Assembly (NCBI GenBank): GCA_964428355.1
Contig: CAYRYU010000042.1
Location: 1-59,464, forward strand
DNA: 59,464 nt
Direction: 5' to 3'
Source: CAYRYU01 sp964428355
GTDB taxonomy: Bacteria > Muiribacteriota > Ozemobacteria > Ozemobacterales > Ozemobacteraceae
In this document: in pieces, positions 1 through 8,307 of the stretch
Layout: each line of letters starts with the position of its first letter
How positions within the stretch are numbered: the stretch's first letter is position 1
Notes under the pieces: generated by a model
The model's database searches: none
The model's input: the letters and a program-made list of their open reading frames with translations, nothing else
Told to the model about the DNA's origin: nothing
Program-made: the position numbers and the translations under genes

Positions 1-49
1 TCTCCTTGGGTTTCACGATAACGCGATCATTCAACGGGGTAAGGTTCAT
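1..49 (-). CDS. groES: GroES co-chaperonin, second copy (5' end only)
   Basis: Partial gene cut by the window edge; only the first 16 codons are visible on the minus strand. They read MNLTPLNDRVIVKPKE, which is the typical N-terminal strand of GroES/Cpn10. An AGGAGG Shine-Dalgarno lies 6 nt before the ATG. It follows groEL by about 55 nt without an obvious terminator, so it is probably cotranscribed with it. Together with the complete groES upstream of groEL this gives the order groES-groEL-groES. The two GroES N-termini differ clearly (the other starts MKITPTRNHVFVELDE), so this is not a recent tandem duplication. Most of the protein is outside the window, so integrity cannot be judged. Confidence 0.85.
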   Translation of the reverse strand, partial: MNLTPLNDRVIVKPKE

Positions 50-104
50 TTTTTTCCTCCTGTCGATTTTTGAATTTCGTTGCTGATTTTTCCTGGGGGG
101 GGGC

Positions 105-1802
105 TTACATCATTCCGCCCATGCCACCCATTCCACCCATGCCACCCATTCCGCCCATGCCGCCCATTCCGCCCATGCCGCCCATGCCACCCATCCGGCC
201 GCCGCCGTGAGCAGCGCCCTTCTTCTCGGGAACCTCACCGACGAGGACTTCGGTGGTGAGAAGGATGGAAGCGATGGAAGACGCGTTCTGGAGAGCGGAG
301 CGGGTAACCTTCGCGGGGTCGATGATTCCGGTCTGGAACATGTCGCAGTATTCGCCCTTGGCAACGTCGTATCCGTAACCGTTTTTCCCGTGGGCCCGGA
401 TCTTGTCGATGATGATGGCGGGCTCTAGGCCTGCGTTTGAAAGGATGAAGTGGATGGGTCCGCGGAGAGCTTTCCGGATGATGTCGATCCCGAACTTCTC
501 ATCACCCTCGGCCTTCAGATGATCGATGGCGTTGAGCGCGTTCAGGAAGGCGATCCCTCCGCCCGCAACGACTCCCTCTTCAACCGCCGCGCGGGTTGCG
601 GACAGTGCGTCTTCGACCCGGGTTTTCTTCTCTTTCATCGCGGTTTCGGTGGCAGCTCCGACCTTGATCACGGCGACTCCACCGGAAAGCTTAGCCAACC
701 GCTCCTGAAGCTTTTCCTTGTCATAGGAGCTGGTGGACTGCTCGATTTCGGTCTTGATCTGGGCGATCCGGGCCTTGATGTCCTTGGCCTTTCCGTTGCC
801 CTCGATGATGGTGGTCTTTTCCTTGGTGATGATGACCTTCTTGGCCTGGCCCAGGTGCTCGATCGTGGCGTTCTCGAGCTTGAGACCGATCTCCTCGGAA
901 ATCTTCTTGCCCGCGGTGAGAATTGCGATATCCTCGAGCATTGCCTTCCGGCGATCGCCAAAAGCCGGGGCTTTGACCGCGACGCAGTTGAAGGTGCCGC
1001 GCAGCTTGTTGACAACCAGGGTCGCCAGGGCTTCGCCCTCGACGTCTTCGGCGATGATCAGGAGGCTCTTCTTGATCTGGACGATCTTCTCGAGAATGGG
1101 GAGGATGTCCTTGATATTGTTGATCTTGCTCTCGGTTACGAGGATGTACGGATTCTCGAGAACCGCTTCCATACGCTCGGAGTCGGTCACCATGTATGGA
1201 CTGACGTACCCTTTGTCGAATTCCATTCCATCGACGAACTCGAGGGTGGTGTCGAAGCCCTTGGCTTCCTCGACGGTGATGACGCCGTCCTTGCCCACCT
1301 TGTCCATCGCCTCGGCGATGACTTTGCCGATCTCGACGTCACGGGCGGAGATAGTGGCAACCTGCGCCACGCTGTCCTTGTTGTCATCGACTTTCTTGGA
1401 GTTCTTCTTGATCTCCTCGACGACGGTCCTGACCGCGCGCTCGATGCCGCGCTTCAGATAAACGGGGCTGGCCCCGGCCGTGGCGTATTTGAAGCCCTCG
1501 TGAACGATTGCCTGGGCGAGGACCGTGGCGGTGGTTGTTCCGTCTCCGGCGATGTCATTGGTTTTGCTCGCGACTTCCCGAACAAGCTGTGCGCCCATGT
1601 TCTCGAAGCGATTTTCGACTTCGATTTCCTTCGCGATCATGACACCGTCATTGGTGACGGTCGGGCTGCCGTAGCTCTTCTCGAGAACCGCATAACAACC
1701 CTTGGGTCCGAGGGTGGACCGGACCGCGTTGGCGACGATATCGACGCCGCGTTCGAGGGACCGACGGGCCTCTTCGCCGAACTGTAACTGTTTTGCTGCC
1801 AT
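105..1802 (-). CDS. groL: GroEL chaperonin (60 kDa)
   Basis: ATP-dependent cytosolic chaperonin that folds proteins with GroES. The 565-residue product has the normal family length, starts MAAKQLQFGEEARRSLERGV and contains the DGTTTATVLAQAI and AVKAPAFGDRRKAML stretches of the family. The C-terminus carries about nine GGM repeats, the usual flexible tail that projects into the cavity, somewhat longer than in E. coli. An alternative ATG lies two codons upstream (1808), but the AAGGAG Shine-Dalgarno abuts it, whereas 1802 has correct 6-nt spacing, so 1802 is preferred. The gene lies about 30 nt after groES under one CIRCE-controlled promoter. A run of nine G (plus strand) follows the stop. Confidence 0.97.
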   Translation of the reverse strand: MAAKQLQFGEEARRSLERGVDIVANAVRSTLGPKGCYAVLEKSYGSPTVTNDGVMIAKEIEVENRFENMGAQLVREVASKTNDIAGDGTTTATVLAQAIVHEGFKYATAGASPVYLKRGIERAVRTVVEEIKKNSKKVDDNKDSVAQVATISARDVEIGKVIAEAMDKVGKDGVITVEEAKGFDTTLEFVDGMEFDKGYVSPYMVTDSERMEAVLENPYILVTESKINNIKDILPILEKIVQIKKSLLIIAEDVEGEALATLVVNKLRGTFNCVAVKAPAFGDRRKAMLEDIAILTAGKKISEEIGLKLENATIEHLGQAKKVIITKEKTTIIEGNGKAKDIKARIAQIKTEIEQSTSSYDKEKLQERLAKLSGGVAVIKVGAATETAMKEKKTRVEDALSATRAAVEEGVVAGGGIAFLNALNAIDHLKAEGDEKFGIDIIRKALRGPIHFILSNAGLEPAIIIDKIRAHGKNGYGYDVAKGEYCDMFQTGIIDPAKVTRSALQNASSIASILLTTEVLVGEVPEKKGAAHGGGRMGGMGGMGGMGGMGGMGGMGGMGGMGGMM

Positions 1803-1832
1803 TTTCATCTCCTTAAGGAAATTTGTTTTCTG

Positions 1833-2120
1833 TTATTGAACTGCGAGGATCTCGTTCTCGGTGAGGATCAGACTTTTTTTGCCCTCACTTTCATACTCAT
1901 TTCCCGCATACTCCGCGAAAATCACCCGGTCGCCGACCTTGACCTGCATTGGGATACGCTTTCCCTTCTTGTCGAAGGCTCCCTGACCGACGGCAACGAC
2001 TTTGCCCATCCGGGGCTTTTCCTTGGACGCGGTTTCCGGAAGAATGACGCCTCCCTTGGTCCGGGTTTCGGCTTCATCCAGCTCTACGAAGACATGATTC
2101 CTGGTTGGGGTGATTTTCAT
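1833..2120 (-). CDS. groES: GroES co-chaperonin (first copy)
   Basis: Heptameric lid of the GroEL chamber. The 95-residue product has the normal length and the mobile-loop region (TKGGVILPETASKEKPRMGKV) that contacts GroEL, followed by a VKVGDRVIFAEYAG stretch typical of Cpn10. It is the first gene of the groE operon: the CIRCE operator and a promoter lie immediately upstream, and groEL follows. The N-terminus is more divergent than that of the partial copy at 1-49. The presence of two different GroES proteins around one GroEL is unusual; whether both work with this GroEL cannot be told from sequence. Confidence 0.95.
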   Translation of the reverse strand: MKITPTRNHVFVELDEAETRTKGGVILPETASKEKPRMGKVVAVGQGAFDKKGKRIPMQVKVGDRVIFAEYAGNEYESEGKKSLILTENEILAVQ

Positions 2121-2150
2121 CAGATTCCTCCATTGGTCTTTCCCGTGGTG

Positions 2151-2177
2151 TTAGCACTCGATCGTGTTGAGTGCTAA
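2151..2177. promoter_or_regulatory. CIRCE operator (HrcA binding site)
   Basis: Perfect match to the CIRCE inverted repeat: TTAGCACTC, nine intervening bases, GAGTGCTAA. In many bacteria the HrcA repressor binds this site to control groE under heat stress. It lies between the putative promoter (2186-2214) and the groES start at 2120, on the presumed transcription start. No hrcA gene is in this window. Confidence 0.97.
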
Positions 2178-2185
2178 CAACAGGG

Positions 2186-2214
2186 AAAATAAGCCAAAGA
2201 GCCGAATTTTTGAA
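2186..2214 (-). promoter_or_regulatory. putative sigma70-type promoter of groES-groEL
   Basis: On the minus strand, TTCAAA, a 17-nt spacer and TATTTT precede CIRCE. Transcription would begin at or next to the operator, the usual layout for HrcA control. The hexamers are imperfect. The rest of the 2178-2530 intergenic region holds no convincing gene; a 77-codon plus-strand frame there lacks support. Confidence 0.55.
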
Positions 2215-2503
2215 GCCCGATTTTTCGTGAAGGAATCCAAAATTTGGCCAAAGAAGTTTCCCGTTGTCTCATTTCCTTCATTTTTCTGATTCCTGTACAA
2301 AATTTCGTGGCTCTTCAGGAGCAACTCCCGATTTCGAGAACTTCAAACTGGCTTGGACTGAGCTTTTTGGGAAAAACCCACTTTCGGTTCCGCCCAAATC
2401 GACCACTCAAGACCACTTTTTATGACAGGTTTTGCTTTTTCCTATTAGGAAGATTTCTCACCAAATCCCAGTCCTGATGGCTGGAATGGGCTGACAAGGA
2501 CGG

Positions 2504-2532
2504 TTGCATCGGTTTCTGGAAATGGCTATAAT
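2504..2532 (+). promoter_or_regulatory. possible promoter overlapping the start of the next gene
   Basis: TTGCAT, 17-nt spacer, TATAAT is a good sigma70 match. However, its -10 box covers the ATG at 2531 of the following gene, so transcription would begin near 2539, after every ATG available to that gene. Either this promoter is fortuitous, or translation starts from a non-ATG codon further in. Confidence 0.35.
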
Positions 2533-3424
2533 GAGTATAGAGGAGAGGGTAGATCTCTCCTTAATTCACTCCGTACTTGAGGGGAGACAAATTGGAGGAC
2601 CTATCCCCGGACCAACCCCACAACCAAAACCGTCCGATCCAAAACGTTTTCTTGAAAAGATCGATCCAAGTGACATTCGGGTTCTAGTCCTTGGGGTTTT
2701 TCTTTTCCTGATTCCCGTTGCGTTGTTCCTTTTCTCGGTCTCCCGCAAGGGGAATGAGAGTTTTTCTTCCACTGGCGCGAAAGATCGTTTGGCAAAAGGG
2801 CGCGGAGGGTTCAGTTTCATGCAGAGATCAGTCCAGGCACAAAAGACTCCTCCAAAGGACCTTTTCGTCGCCCCCAAAGCCCAGGACGAATGGTCGGCGG
2901 CCATTCTCAGGGTCGCCCAATCAACCCCTCCCAAGGTCGAAATCCAGGGCCTTTCCCCCGAGGGAAAAATGTATCTGGAGGCTGATCGTGACCCCGAACT
3001 CCGCCAGGCAAACATGCTTCTCAACAACGACCGCACGGAAGAAGCGATTCCCCTCCTCCAGAAGATTGCCGAGAAGGACACCGACAACGTCTTCCTGAAA
3101 TTCGCGGCCAGTTCCAAGCTCTGCTCGATTTACGAAAGAATGGGGAACAAAGAGCTTTTCGAGAAGGAGTTCCGTCGCCTCCTCGATATCATATCCAAAC
3201 TTCCAGACGGAACACTTGCAAAAACCACGGAACAGGGTTTGAGAGCTATGGCGGAAGCTTCCAGTTTCATCTCGAACGTGAAGACCAACCCTGAAGCCAG
3301 GGCGGTCCTCGAGAGGTTCATCCGCGAACGGGGGTTGGCGGGAAAGGTGACCCCTGAAGCCCTGATCGAAGGCATGGATTCCACGATGGGGAAGATGCCG
3401 GGGATCCAGGTTTTCAAGAAATAG
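2531..3424 (+). CDS. single-pass membrane protein with TPR-like helical C-terminus, pseudopilin cluster
   Basis: No family recognised. The 297-residue product has a Pro-rich N-terminal stretch (about residues 22-40), one hydrophobic segment (VLVLGVFLFLIPVALFLFSV, about 55-75) and a mostly helical region after about 140 that includes a TPR-like pair (ELRQANMLLNNDRTEEAIPLLQKIAEKD). A cytoplasmic N-terminus and outward C-terminus is likely. It is 20 nt upstream of the pilin-like genes and probably belongs to the same assembly, possibly as an inner-membrane accessory protein. Start uncertain: TTG 2504, ATG 2522 and ATG 2531 are all in frame and none has a strong Shine-Dalgarno; the N-terminus MSIEERVDLSLIHS looks most natural. 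Confidence 0.7.
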   Translation: MSIEERVDLSLIHSVLEGRQIGGPIPGPTPQPKPSDPKRFLEKIDPSDIRVLVLGVFLFLIPVALFLFSVSRKGNESFSSTGAKDRLAKGRGGFSFMQRSVQAQKTPPKDLFVAPKAQDEWSAAILRVAQSTPPKVEIQGLSPEGKMYLEADRDPELRQANMLLNNDRTEEAIPLLQKIAEKDTDNVFLKFAASSKLCSIYERMGNKELFEKEFRRLLDIISKLPDGTLAKTTEQGLRAMAEASSFISNVKTNPEARAVLERFIRERGLAGKVTPEALIEGMDSTMGKMPGIQVFKK

Positions 3425-3444
3425 ACCGAACGGGGGAGACACGT

Positions 3445-6093
3445 ATGAATACCCGAGGAAACGTTTTCATCATCATCGTTTCGATCCTTGCGGTTATCTT
3501 CACCACGGCCACTTTTTTCATGAAAGGCACCATCGAGGAGAAGCATCAGACAGAATTCTCCCAGCGGGACGCCCAGACCCTTTGCCTTGCTGAGGCCGCC
3601 CTCGAGCGGGCATTGGGCGTTTTGAACCGTCAACTCAATGCCTCCGACCAATGGAAGATCCCCGATTCGCTGGCCAACCGCATCCGCCGGCCCTTGACCA
3701 AGGGAACCGCCTCCAATCCGGGAAAGGCCGAACTGGGCAACAATCCTGTCCTCGATCTTGGGGACACCGGCACCAAGATCACCCTGAAAAAGACCGACCT
3801 GGAGGGAGCCAACGGGACCGAATTGACCGACCTGGTCGATTTCATGGTCGGCAAAGGTTCGGGAGCGCAGTTCGACGTGACCGTCGACCTTTCCATCGAA
3901 CGGGCGTATTCCATAGGCCCGGGACCATCCGTCGAAGGTGACAAGTACAAGGTTCCAGGAGTGGAAATCCATTGGAATTGCCATTCCGCGGTCACCGAGT
4001 TCCTCAAGAACAACGGATATGTTGCCCTCACGCTTGCGCTCCCACCCGGAATGAAGTGGTTGGAATTTTCCATTCCCATAAGCGTGGGGGGGTTCGAAAT
4101 CTACCGGATCGACGTCATCTCCCTTCTGGAAAAAGTCATCCCGGCAATCCAGCAGTACACCCAATACACGGAAATGGATGTCCTACTTTCAACGCTTTTC
4201 CCCAATTTCTACCCTTACAAGATCACCTTGAACAAAGATATCTTCCCTGCTCTCTCCGATAAGATCGGCGGTGTCACCGTCCCTTCCGACATCGATTCGA
4301 AGGTTGCTGTTGAGAAATACGGTTATCTGAAAATCGATACCAAGGCCACGATCACCTATCCCGACAAAAAGGTTCACACGAAGACGATCAATGCGAGCAA
4401 GGAATTCAAGTGCGCCGATGTCGAGCCACCTGCTTCCCTCTATAGCTTCTTCATCTCGAATCTCGCCGACGAGAAGATCACATTCGACGATATCGGAGGA
4501 AACCTCTTCATCAACAATTTCGCGGGTTACGGGGCGATCAAGGATGGCCCACCCGCCGGGGCGGAAGAAAAACGTGAGTTCCCCGGCCTCGTCCGCGTCA
4601 ACGGAACCTCCCAGATGAGATGCAATGTCGGGTTCATCGGAGACCCCTCTTCTCCCAACATCGACAAGAACGACAGCCTTTTCAAGAAGATGGGCCGGGG
4701 AATGGAATGGCTCCTGATGATCGATCTGGGTTGCTGGTATACCCCTCTTTCGAGCGAGAAGAGCCTCTCGTTCAAGGCAGATTGGGCGAAGTACCCCGGA
4801 ACGACCGGAACCACCGTCCCCGATTCCTGCAAAGGCGCTGGAACGGGTCAGGGGAAGGGAGAAGGTTCCGGAGCCGACTTGAACAAGAGCCGAGATTCCG
4901 CCGGAGATGCATCCATCGCCCGAAGCGAAGGGAAGAACGTCACCGAGGGCGGCCAGGACACGGGAGCGGTCAAGAATTTTCTCAGCGGACTGCTTTCGAG
5001 TACCAGGCTGAACATAATTCCTCCGACCAGTTTCGGAGTCACCTTTGCCGACATCGCCCTCCATCGAATTTCCGGCCTCGTCGACCGTTACGCGAACTGG
5101 GAATGGCCGATGATGGGCACGGACGGCTGGATTTCAATCCCCTGGCCGACACCCAGCGCAACAGTCACCCACTTTTTCGGGTTCGGAGCCCTGTTCCCAA
5201 CGCTCACCCGCGAGGTCGAGGGTTTCGTCCTGAAAGCCTACAGGCAATGGCATTTTGGGATGATCTCCTACCCTCTTGGGCCCTTCCCCGCAGGCAACCA
5301 GATCTACATCCCCGGAATTCCCTTCCTGATTCTTCCGGTTCCCCTTCCTGACCTGCACCGACACGACATCTTCAACAAATACGATTACAACCTCTGGACC
5401 CTGAAATCTCCCAAAGACAACAATGGCGAGGTCGATACCGAAGTCCATGCGTATGACCCCTCGATACAGGAAAACTCGCCTCCCAACCTCTATTCGGTCG
5501 AACAGTATGCAAAGAAAGCCACGTTCTACTATTCCACCGCCGAGGATTTCTACGCCGACCTTCCCAACCGGCTGACGAAGGAGAACGGCAAGGACTGCCT
5601 CAAACTCCAGGGAATCACCTTCATTGCCGATTCCGTAAGGCTTCCCCCCCAGGGTTCGGAAACGCTCTACATTTCCGGTCGTGGTGCGATCGTCACCGGA
5701 GGGAACTTCCTTCTTGGAGGAGACATCGTCGATGCCTGGGACAAGGACGAAGACGAACGAAAACCCGAAACCCCCCGAACCGTTTTCTCCCTGATCGCCC
5801 GCAAGGGAGGGATGATCTTCGATTCTTCAGGCCCCACCCTGGCCCGGATCGAGGGTTCCGTCTATACCGACAAGGGTATTGCGGTAACGAGCGGGCGGGC
5901 ACTGACGATCGTCGGGAACTGGATCACAAATGCCTTCAGCAAGGCCTTCACGATGGGCGAGATCGTGGTGGAATACAACGCCTACAAGACCCGCTCATCC
6001 CTGAACTCCATCCATCCGCAAACCGGGGTCTACGACCCGGAACGCTATTTCGTCACCCTTGCCCCCGACTGGGATTCCTGGAAATCCCAATGA
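3445..6093 (+). CDS. large PilX/GspK-like pilus-associated protein
   Basis: The 882-residue product begins MNTRGNVFIIIVSILAVIF, a short basic segment, Gly and hydrophobic helix like PilX/GspK-type minor pilins. It is followed by an acidic and polar helical continuation (EEKHQTEFSQRDAQTLCLAEAALERAL) that resembles the extended alpha1 helix of these proteins. The rest has no recognised domain and is much longer than a normal minor pilin (150-350 residues). Shine-Dalgarno GGGGGAG is well placed. The gene follows the membrane protein by 20 nt, and its stop overlaps the next pseudopilin (ATGA at 6090). It may form part of a pilus or secretion pseudopilus tip, or a large exported cargo or adhesin carried by one; this is inference. 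Confidence 0.7.
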   Translation: MNTRGNVFIIIVSILAVIFTTATFFMKGTIEEKHQTEFSQRDAQTLCLAEAALERALGVLNRQLNASDQWKIPDSLANRIRRPLTKGTASNPGKAELGNNPVLDLGDTGTKITLKKTDLEGANGTELTDLVDFMVGKGSGAQFDVTVDLSIERAYSIGPGPSVEGDKYKVPGVEIHWNCHSAVTEFLKNNGYVALTLALPPGMKWLEFSIPISVGGFEIYRIDVISLLEKVIPAIQQYTQYTEMDVLLSTLFPNFYPYKITLNKDIFPALSDKIGGVTVPSDIDSKVAVEKYGYLKIDTKATITYPDKKVHTKTINASKEFKCADVEPPASLYSFFISNLADEKITFDDIGGNLFINNFAGYGAIKDGPPAGAEEKREFPGLVRVNGTSQMRCNVGFIGDPSSPNIDKNDSLFKKMGRGMEWLLMIDLGCWYTPLSSEKSLSFKADWAKYPGTTGTTVPDSCKGAGTGQGKGEGSGADLNKSRDSAGDASIARSEGKNVTEGGQDTGAVKNFLSGLLSSTRLNIIPPTSFGVTFADIALHRISGLVDRYANWEWPMMGTDGWISIPWPTPSATVTHFFGFGALFPTLTREVEGFVLKAYRQWHFGMISYPLGPFPAGNQIYIPGIPFLILPVPLPDLHRHDIFNKYDYNLWTLKSPKDNNGEVDTEVHAYDPSIQENSPPNLYSVEQYAKKATFYYSTAEDFYADLPNRLTKENGKDCLKLQGITFIADSVRLPPQGSETLYISGRGAIVTGGNFLLGGDIVDAWDKDEDERKPETPRTVFSLIARKGGMIFDSSGPTLARIEGSVYTDKGIAVTSGRALTIVGNWITNAFSKAFTMGEIVVEYNAYKTRSSLNSIHPQTGVYDPERYFVTLAPDWDSWKSQ

Positions 6094-6566
6094 GGTCAGC
6101 CATGAACCGGTCCAAAGGTGTTACTCTCCTGGAGATTTTGATCGCCTGTTTCATCGTCGCGATGGCTTTCATTCCCATTCTTTCGACTATCCAATACGGG
6201 AACAAATCGACCGTGAAGATCAACAACTATTCGGTCGTAGCCAAACTCGCTCAAGGTCTGGTAGAGGAATGCAAACACATTCCCTTCAGGTTGTACTCGG
6301 CGGACTACGCCCAACTGGGCAAGGATGAATGGTTCGACGTCAACCAGCAGTATTACCCGAAAACCAAGGAAGCAATCGAGGAACTCGGAAAAACCCTCAA
6401 ATCACTGGAATGGACCGCCAAACTGAAGGTGATCAAATCGGGAGACATCATCCGGGAGGTCTGGATCAACATCACCGCCACATGGAAGGAAGGTGATGGA
6501 ACAACCTCGGAAAAACCCCGTGAGCTGCGCCTTGGGAACGCCATTCGGAACCCCGATGCCGACTGA
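6090..6566 (+). CDS. PilV/GspI-like minor pseudopilin
   Basis: Contains a class III prepilin signal: MNRSKG then VTLLEILIACFIVAMAFIPIL, with Gly at the cleavage site and Glu at +5 (prepilin-type cleavage/methylation motif). Mature length of about 150 residues fits minor pseudopilins of the GspI/PilV type. The start at 6090 overlaps the upstream stop by 4 nt, suggesting translational coupling; an internal ATG at 6102 begins exactly at the signal. Processing needs a PilD-type peptidase, not seen in this window. Confidence 0.85.
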   Translation: MRSAMNRSKGVTLLEILIACFIVAMAFIPILSTIQYGNKSTVKINNYSVVAKLAQGLVEECKHIPFRLYSADYAQLGKDEWFDVNQQYYPKTKEAIEELGKTLKSLEWTAKLKVIKSGDIIREVWINITATWKEGDGTTSEKPRELRLGNAIRNPDAD

Positions 6567-6644
6567 AACCTCGGCGGGAGGGAAGGATTCCCGGCCGGAT
6601 GCGGGCCTCGAGCCCGCCCAACTGGGTTCCTGAAGGAGGAAGCC

Positions 6645-8090
6645 ATGAAACGTGCAGGATTCACCCTTGTGGAAGTGATGGTGGGGATCATCCTCACCAG
6701 CATAGTATTGGGTGCGGGATATCAGATCTGGTCATCGTCCCGACGGGATTTTTCCGTCGCAAACACCAGGCAGATTCTCCAGCACGAGATTCGCACCTCC
6801 CTCAACTGGATGGCGAACGATTTCCGGGCCATCAAGGCGAACACGCTCAACGTCGTTTCGAACCCCGAGGGAAGCTCAGCAACGGTTTTCATCGAACGTT
6901 TCGCCAAAGCTGAAGCGACGGATAAATTCAGCTCGGAAAACATCGAGAAAGTCCGGTATGAATTTCGCCGGCCAAGGCTGACCCGCATCTCAGGGAACGA
7001 GGTTGCCCACGTTCTCGGGAACAACATCGAGGGAATGACCTTTACCCGCGGCGAGAGCGCGGAAAACCCCACTGCCGCTGACCCCAACAGCGTTAAAGCC
7101 GATACGAAGCGTGGCCTGGACGCCCGCCTGGATATCTCGATGTGGGGCCAGAAGCGGATCCCGGGAATGAACAAGTTCGCTGAACACACCGAGAAGGTGA
7201 CCGTCTTCATGCGGGACGAGTATTATGCCAGCATCAACAAGGGACGTTATCTCGCACTCGAGGAACTGAACGCAACCCAGGCATCGAACATTTTCCAGGA
7301 GAAGGGCGAGAGCAATCAGCTCCTCGAAGGCGGCGAACTGACCCCGGAGATGCTCGCAGATCTGTCCCGTCAGCAACTCGACGAGCTTCTGACCAAGGAA
7401 AGGGGCCTTCTTGCGGATGCCCAATCGAAGATCAAGGACATGAACGATGCCATCGGGGCCCTCGATACCAAGAAGAGCGGCTGGTGGATCTTCAGGGGAA
7501 ACAGCGAGTTGACGAGCATCCAGAAAGATCTCAAGAACCACACCAAACCCGATGAAATCAAGGCGGACAAGGAAAAGCTCCAGGCCGTCATCGACAAGTA
7601 CGAAAAGCAGAACCTCCAGGAATCCCTCAAGCAGGGTTTGAATGCAGAGGAAATCCTTAATGACAAGGTCAATGGCCCGATCTACCGTGACGCATTCAAC
7701 CTCCTGGTGAAGGATCGCCAGCTCAAGAAAGCCTATGAAGACCAGGAAAGTTCCGAGGAGGGTGGGGAAAGCAAACCCTACGTCAGTCTCCTCTCCCAGA
7801 CCGACCCTTCCAAAATGCAACGCGGAGTCGCCGCCGACGGTTCGGCTTTCGAGGAGTCCGAGGCCCAGTTCACGGAAAGACACGATCACGCGCAAAAGAT
7901 CTTCGACGCTGCCAACAACATGGACATCAAATGGATGGACGAAAAAGACGGCGAAGACCGCGTGAGGTTGTACGGAACCGCGAAAGACCTGATGGATTTC
8001 GCCGACGCGAAGCTCTCCTACGTCGAAGACCAGGCCATCAGGGAAACGAACATCACCAACATCAACGACGCGATCTCGAAAAAGTCATAG
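6645..8090 (+). CDS. PulJ/GspJ-like pseudopilin with long C-terminal extension
   Basis: The product begins MKRAGFTLVEVMVGIILTSI, a canonical prepilin leader cleaved after Gly5 with Glu at +5. An optimal Shine-Dalgarno (GGAGG) precedes the ATG. The first about 200 residues look GspJ-like. Residues about 200-481 form a highly charged, helical, Lys/Glu/Asp-rich extension with coiled-coil character (for example LSRQQLDELLTKERGLLADA) that ordinary GspJ lacks. Last gene of the cluster; an imperfect hairpin (CCAAAGG/CCTTTGG, about 8163-8192) without a T-run lies downstream. Function of the extension unknown. Confidence 0.8.
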   Translation: MKRAGFTLVEVMVGIILTSIVLGAGYQIWSSSRRDFSVANTRQILQHEIRTSLNWMANDFRAIKANTLNVVSNPEGSSATVFIERFAKAEATDKFSSENIEKVRYEFRRPRLTRISGNEVAHVLGNNIEGMTFTRGESAENPTAADPNSVKADTKRGLDARLDISMWGQKRIPGMNKFAEHTEKVTVFMRDEYYASINKGRYLALEELNATQASNIFQEKGESNQLLEGGELTPEMLADLSRQQLDELLTKERGLLADAQSKIKDMNDAIGALDTKKSGWWIFRGNSELTSIQKDLKNHTKPDEIKADKEKLQAVIDKYEKQNLQESLKQGLNAEEILNDKVNGPIYRDAFNLLVKDRQLKKAYEDQESSEEGGESKPYVSLLSQTDPSKMQRGVAADGSAFEESEAQFTERHDHAQKIFDAANNMDIKWMDEKDGEDRVRLYGTAKDLMDFADAKLSYVEDQAIRETNITNINDAISKKS

Positions 8091-8250
8091 ATCTTACCCC
8101 CACCGCCACCGCCTTCCAAACCCCCGTCAGGTCGGCCCACAGGTTTGCCCTTTCTGCGGCACACCAAAGGCATCCCGGTGCGGCATCCTTTGGGTTTGGA
8201 ATGGAATCAATCGGCCACCGCGAGATTTGATGGACCCCTCATCCATAAAT

Positions 8251-8285
8251 GAAAAGCGGCCGGGAGGAGAATCCTTCCGACCGCT
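8251..8285 (-). terminator. rho-independent terminator of the GH13 gene
   Basis: Read on the minus strand, a GC-rich stem of about 13 pairs (AGCGGTCGGAAGG with CCTCCCGGCCGCT, one mismatch and one wobble pair) ends in TTTT. It lies about 20 nt after the GH13 stop at 8308. The remaining plus-strand sequence from 8091 to 8250 shows no gene. Confidence 0.7.
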
Positions 8286-8307
8286 GGAGTGACTTTGGAT
8301 CCGGGAG

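Noticed and set aside
450..1787. 445-codon open frame on the plus strand opposite groEL
   Set aside because: Antisense shadow of groEL; Asp/Leu/Gly-rich composition is what reverse reading of its codons gives, with no domain and no ribosome-binding site.
2244..2477. 77-codon plus-strand frame after CIRCE
   Set aside because: AT-rich intergenic sequence, no Shine-Dalgarno, no conserved features.
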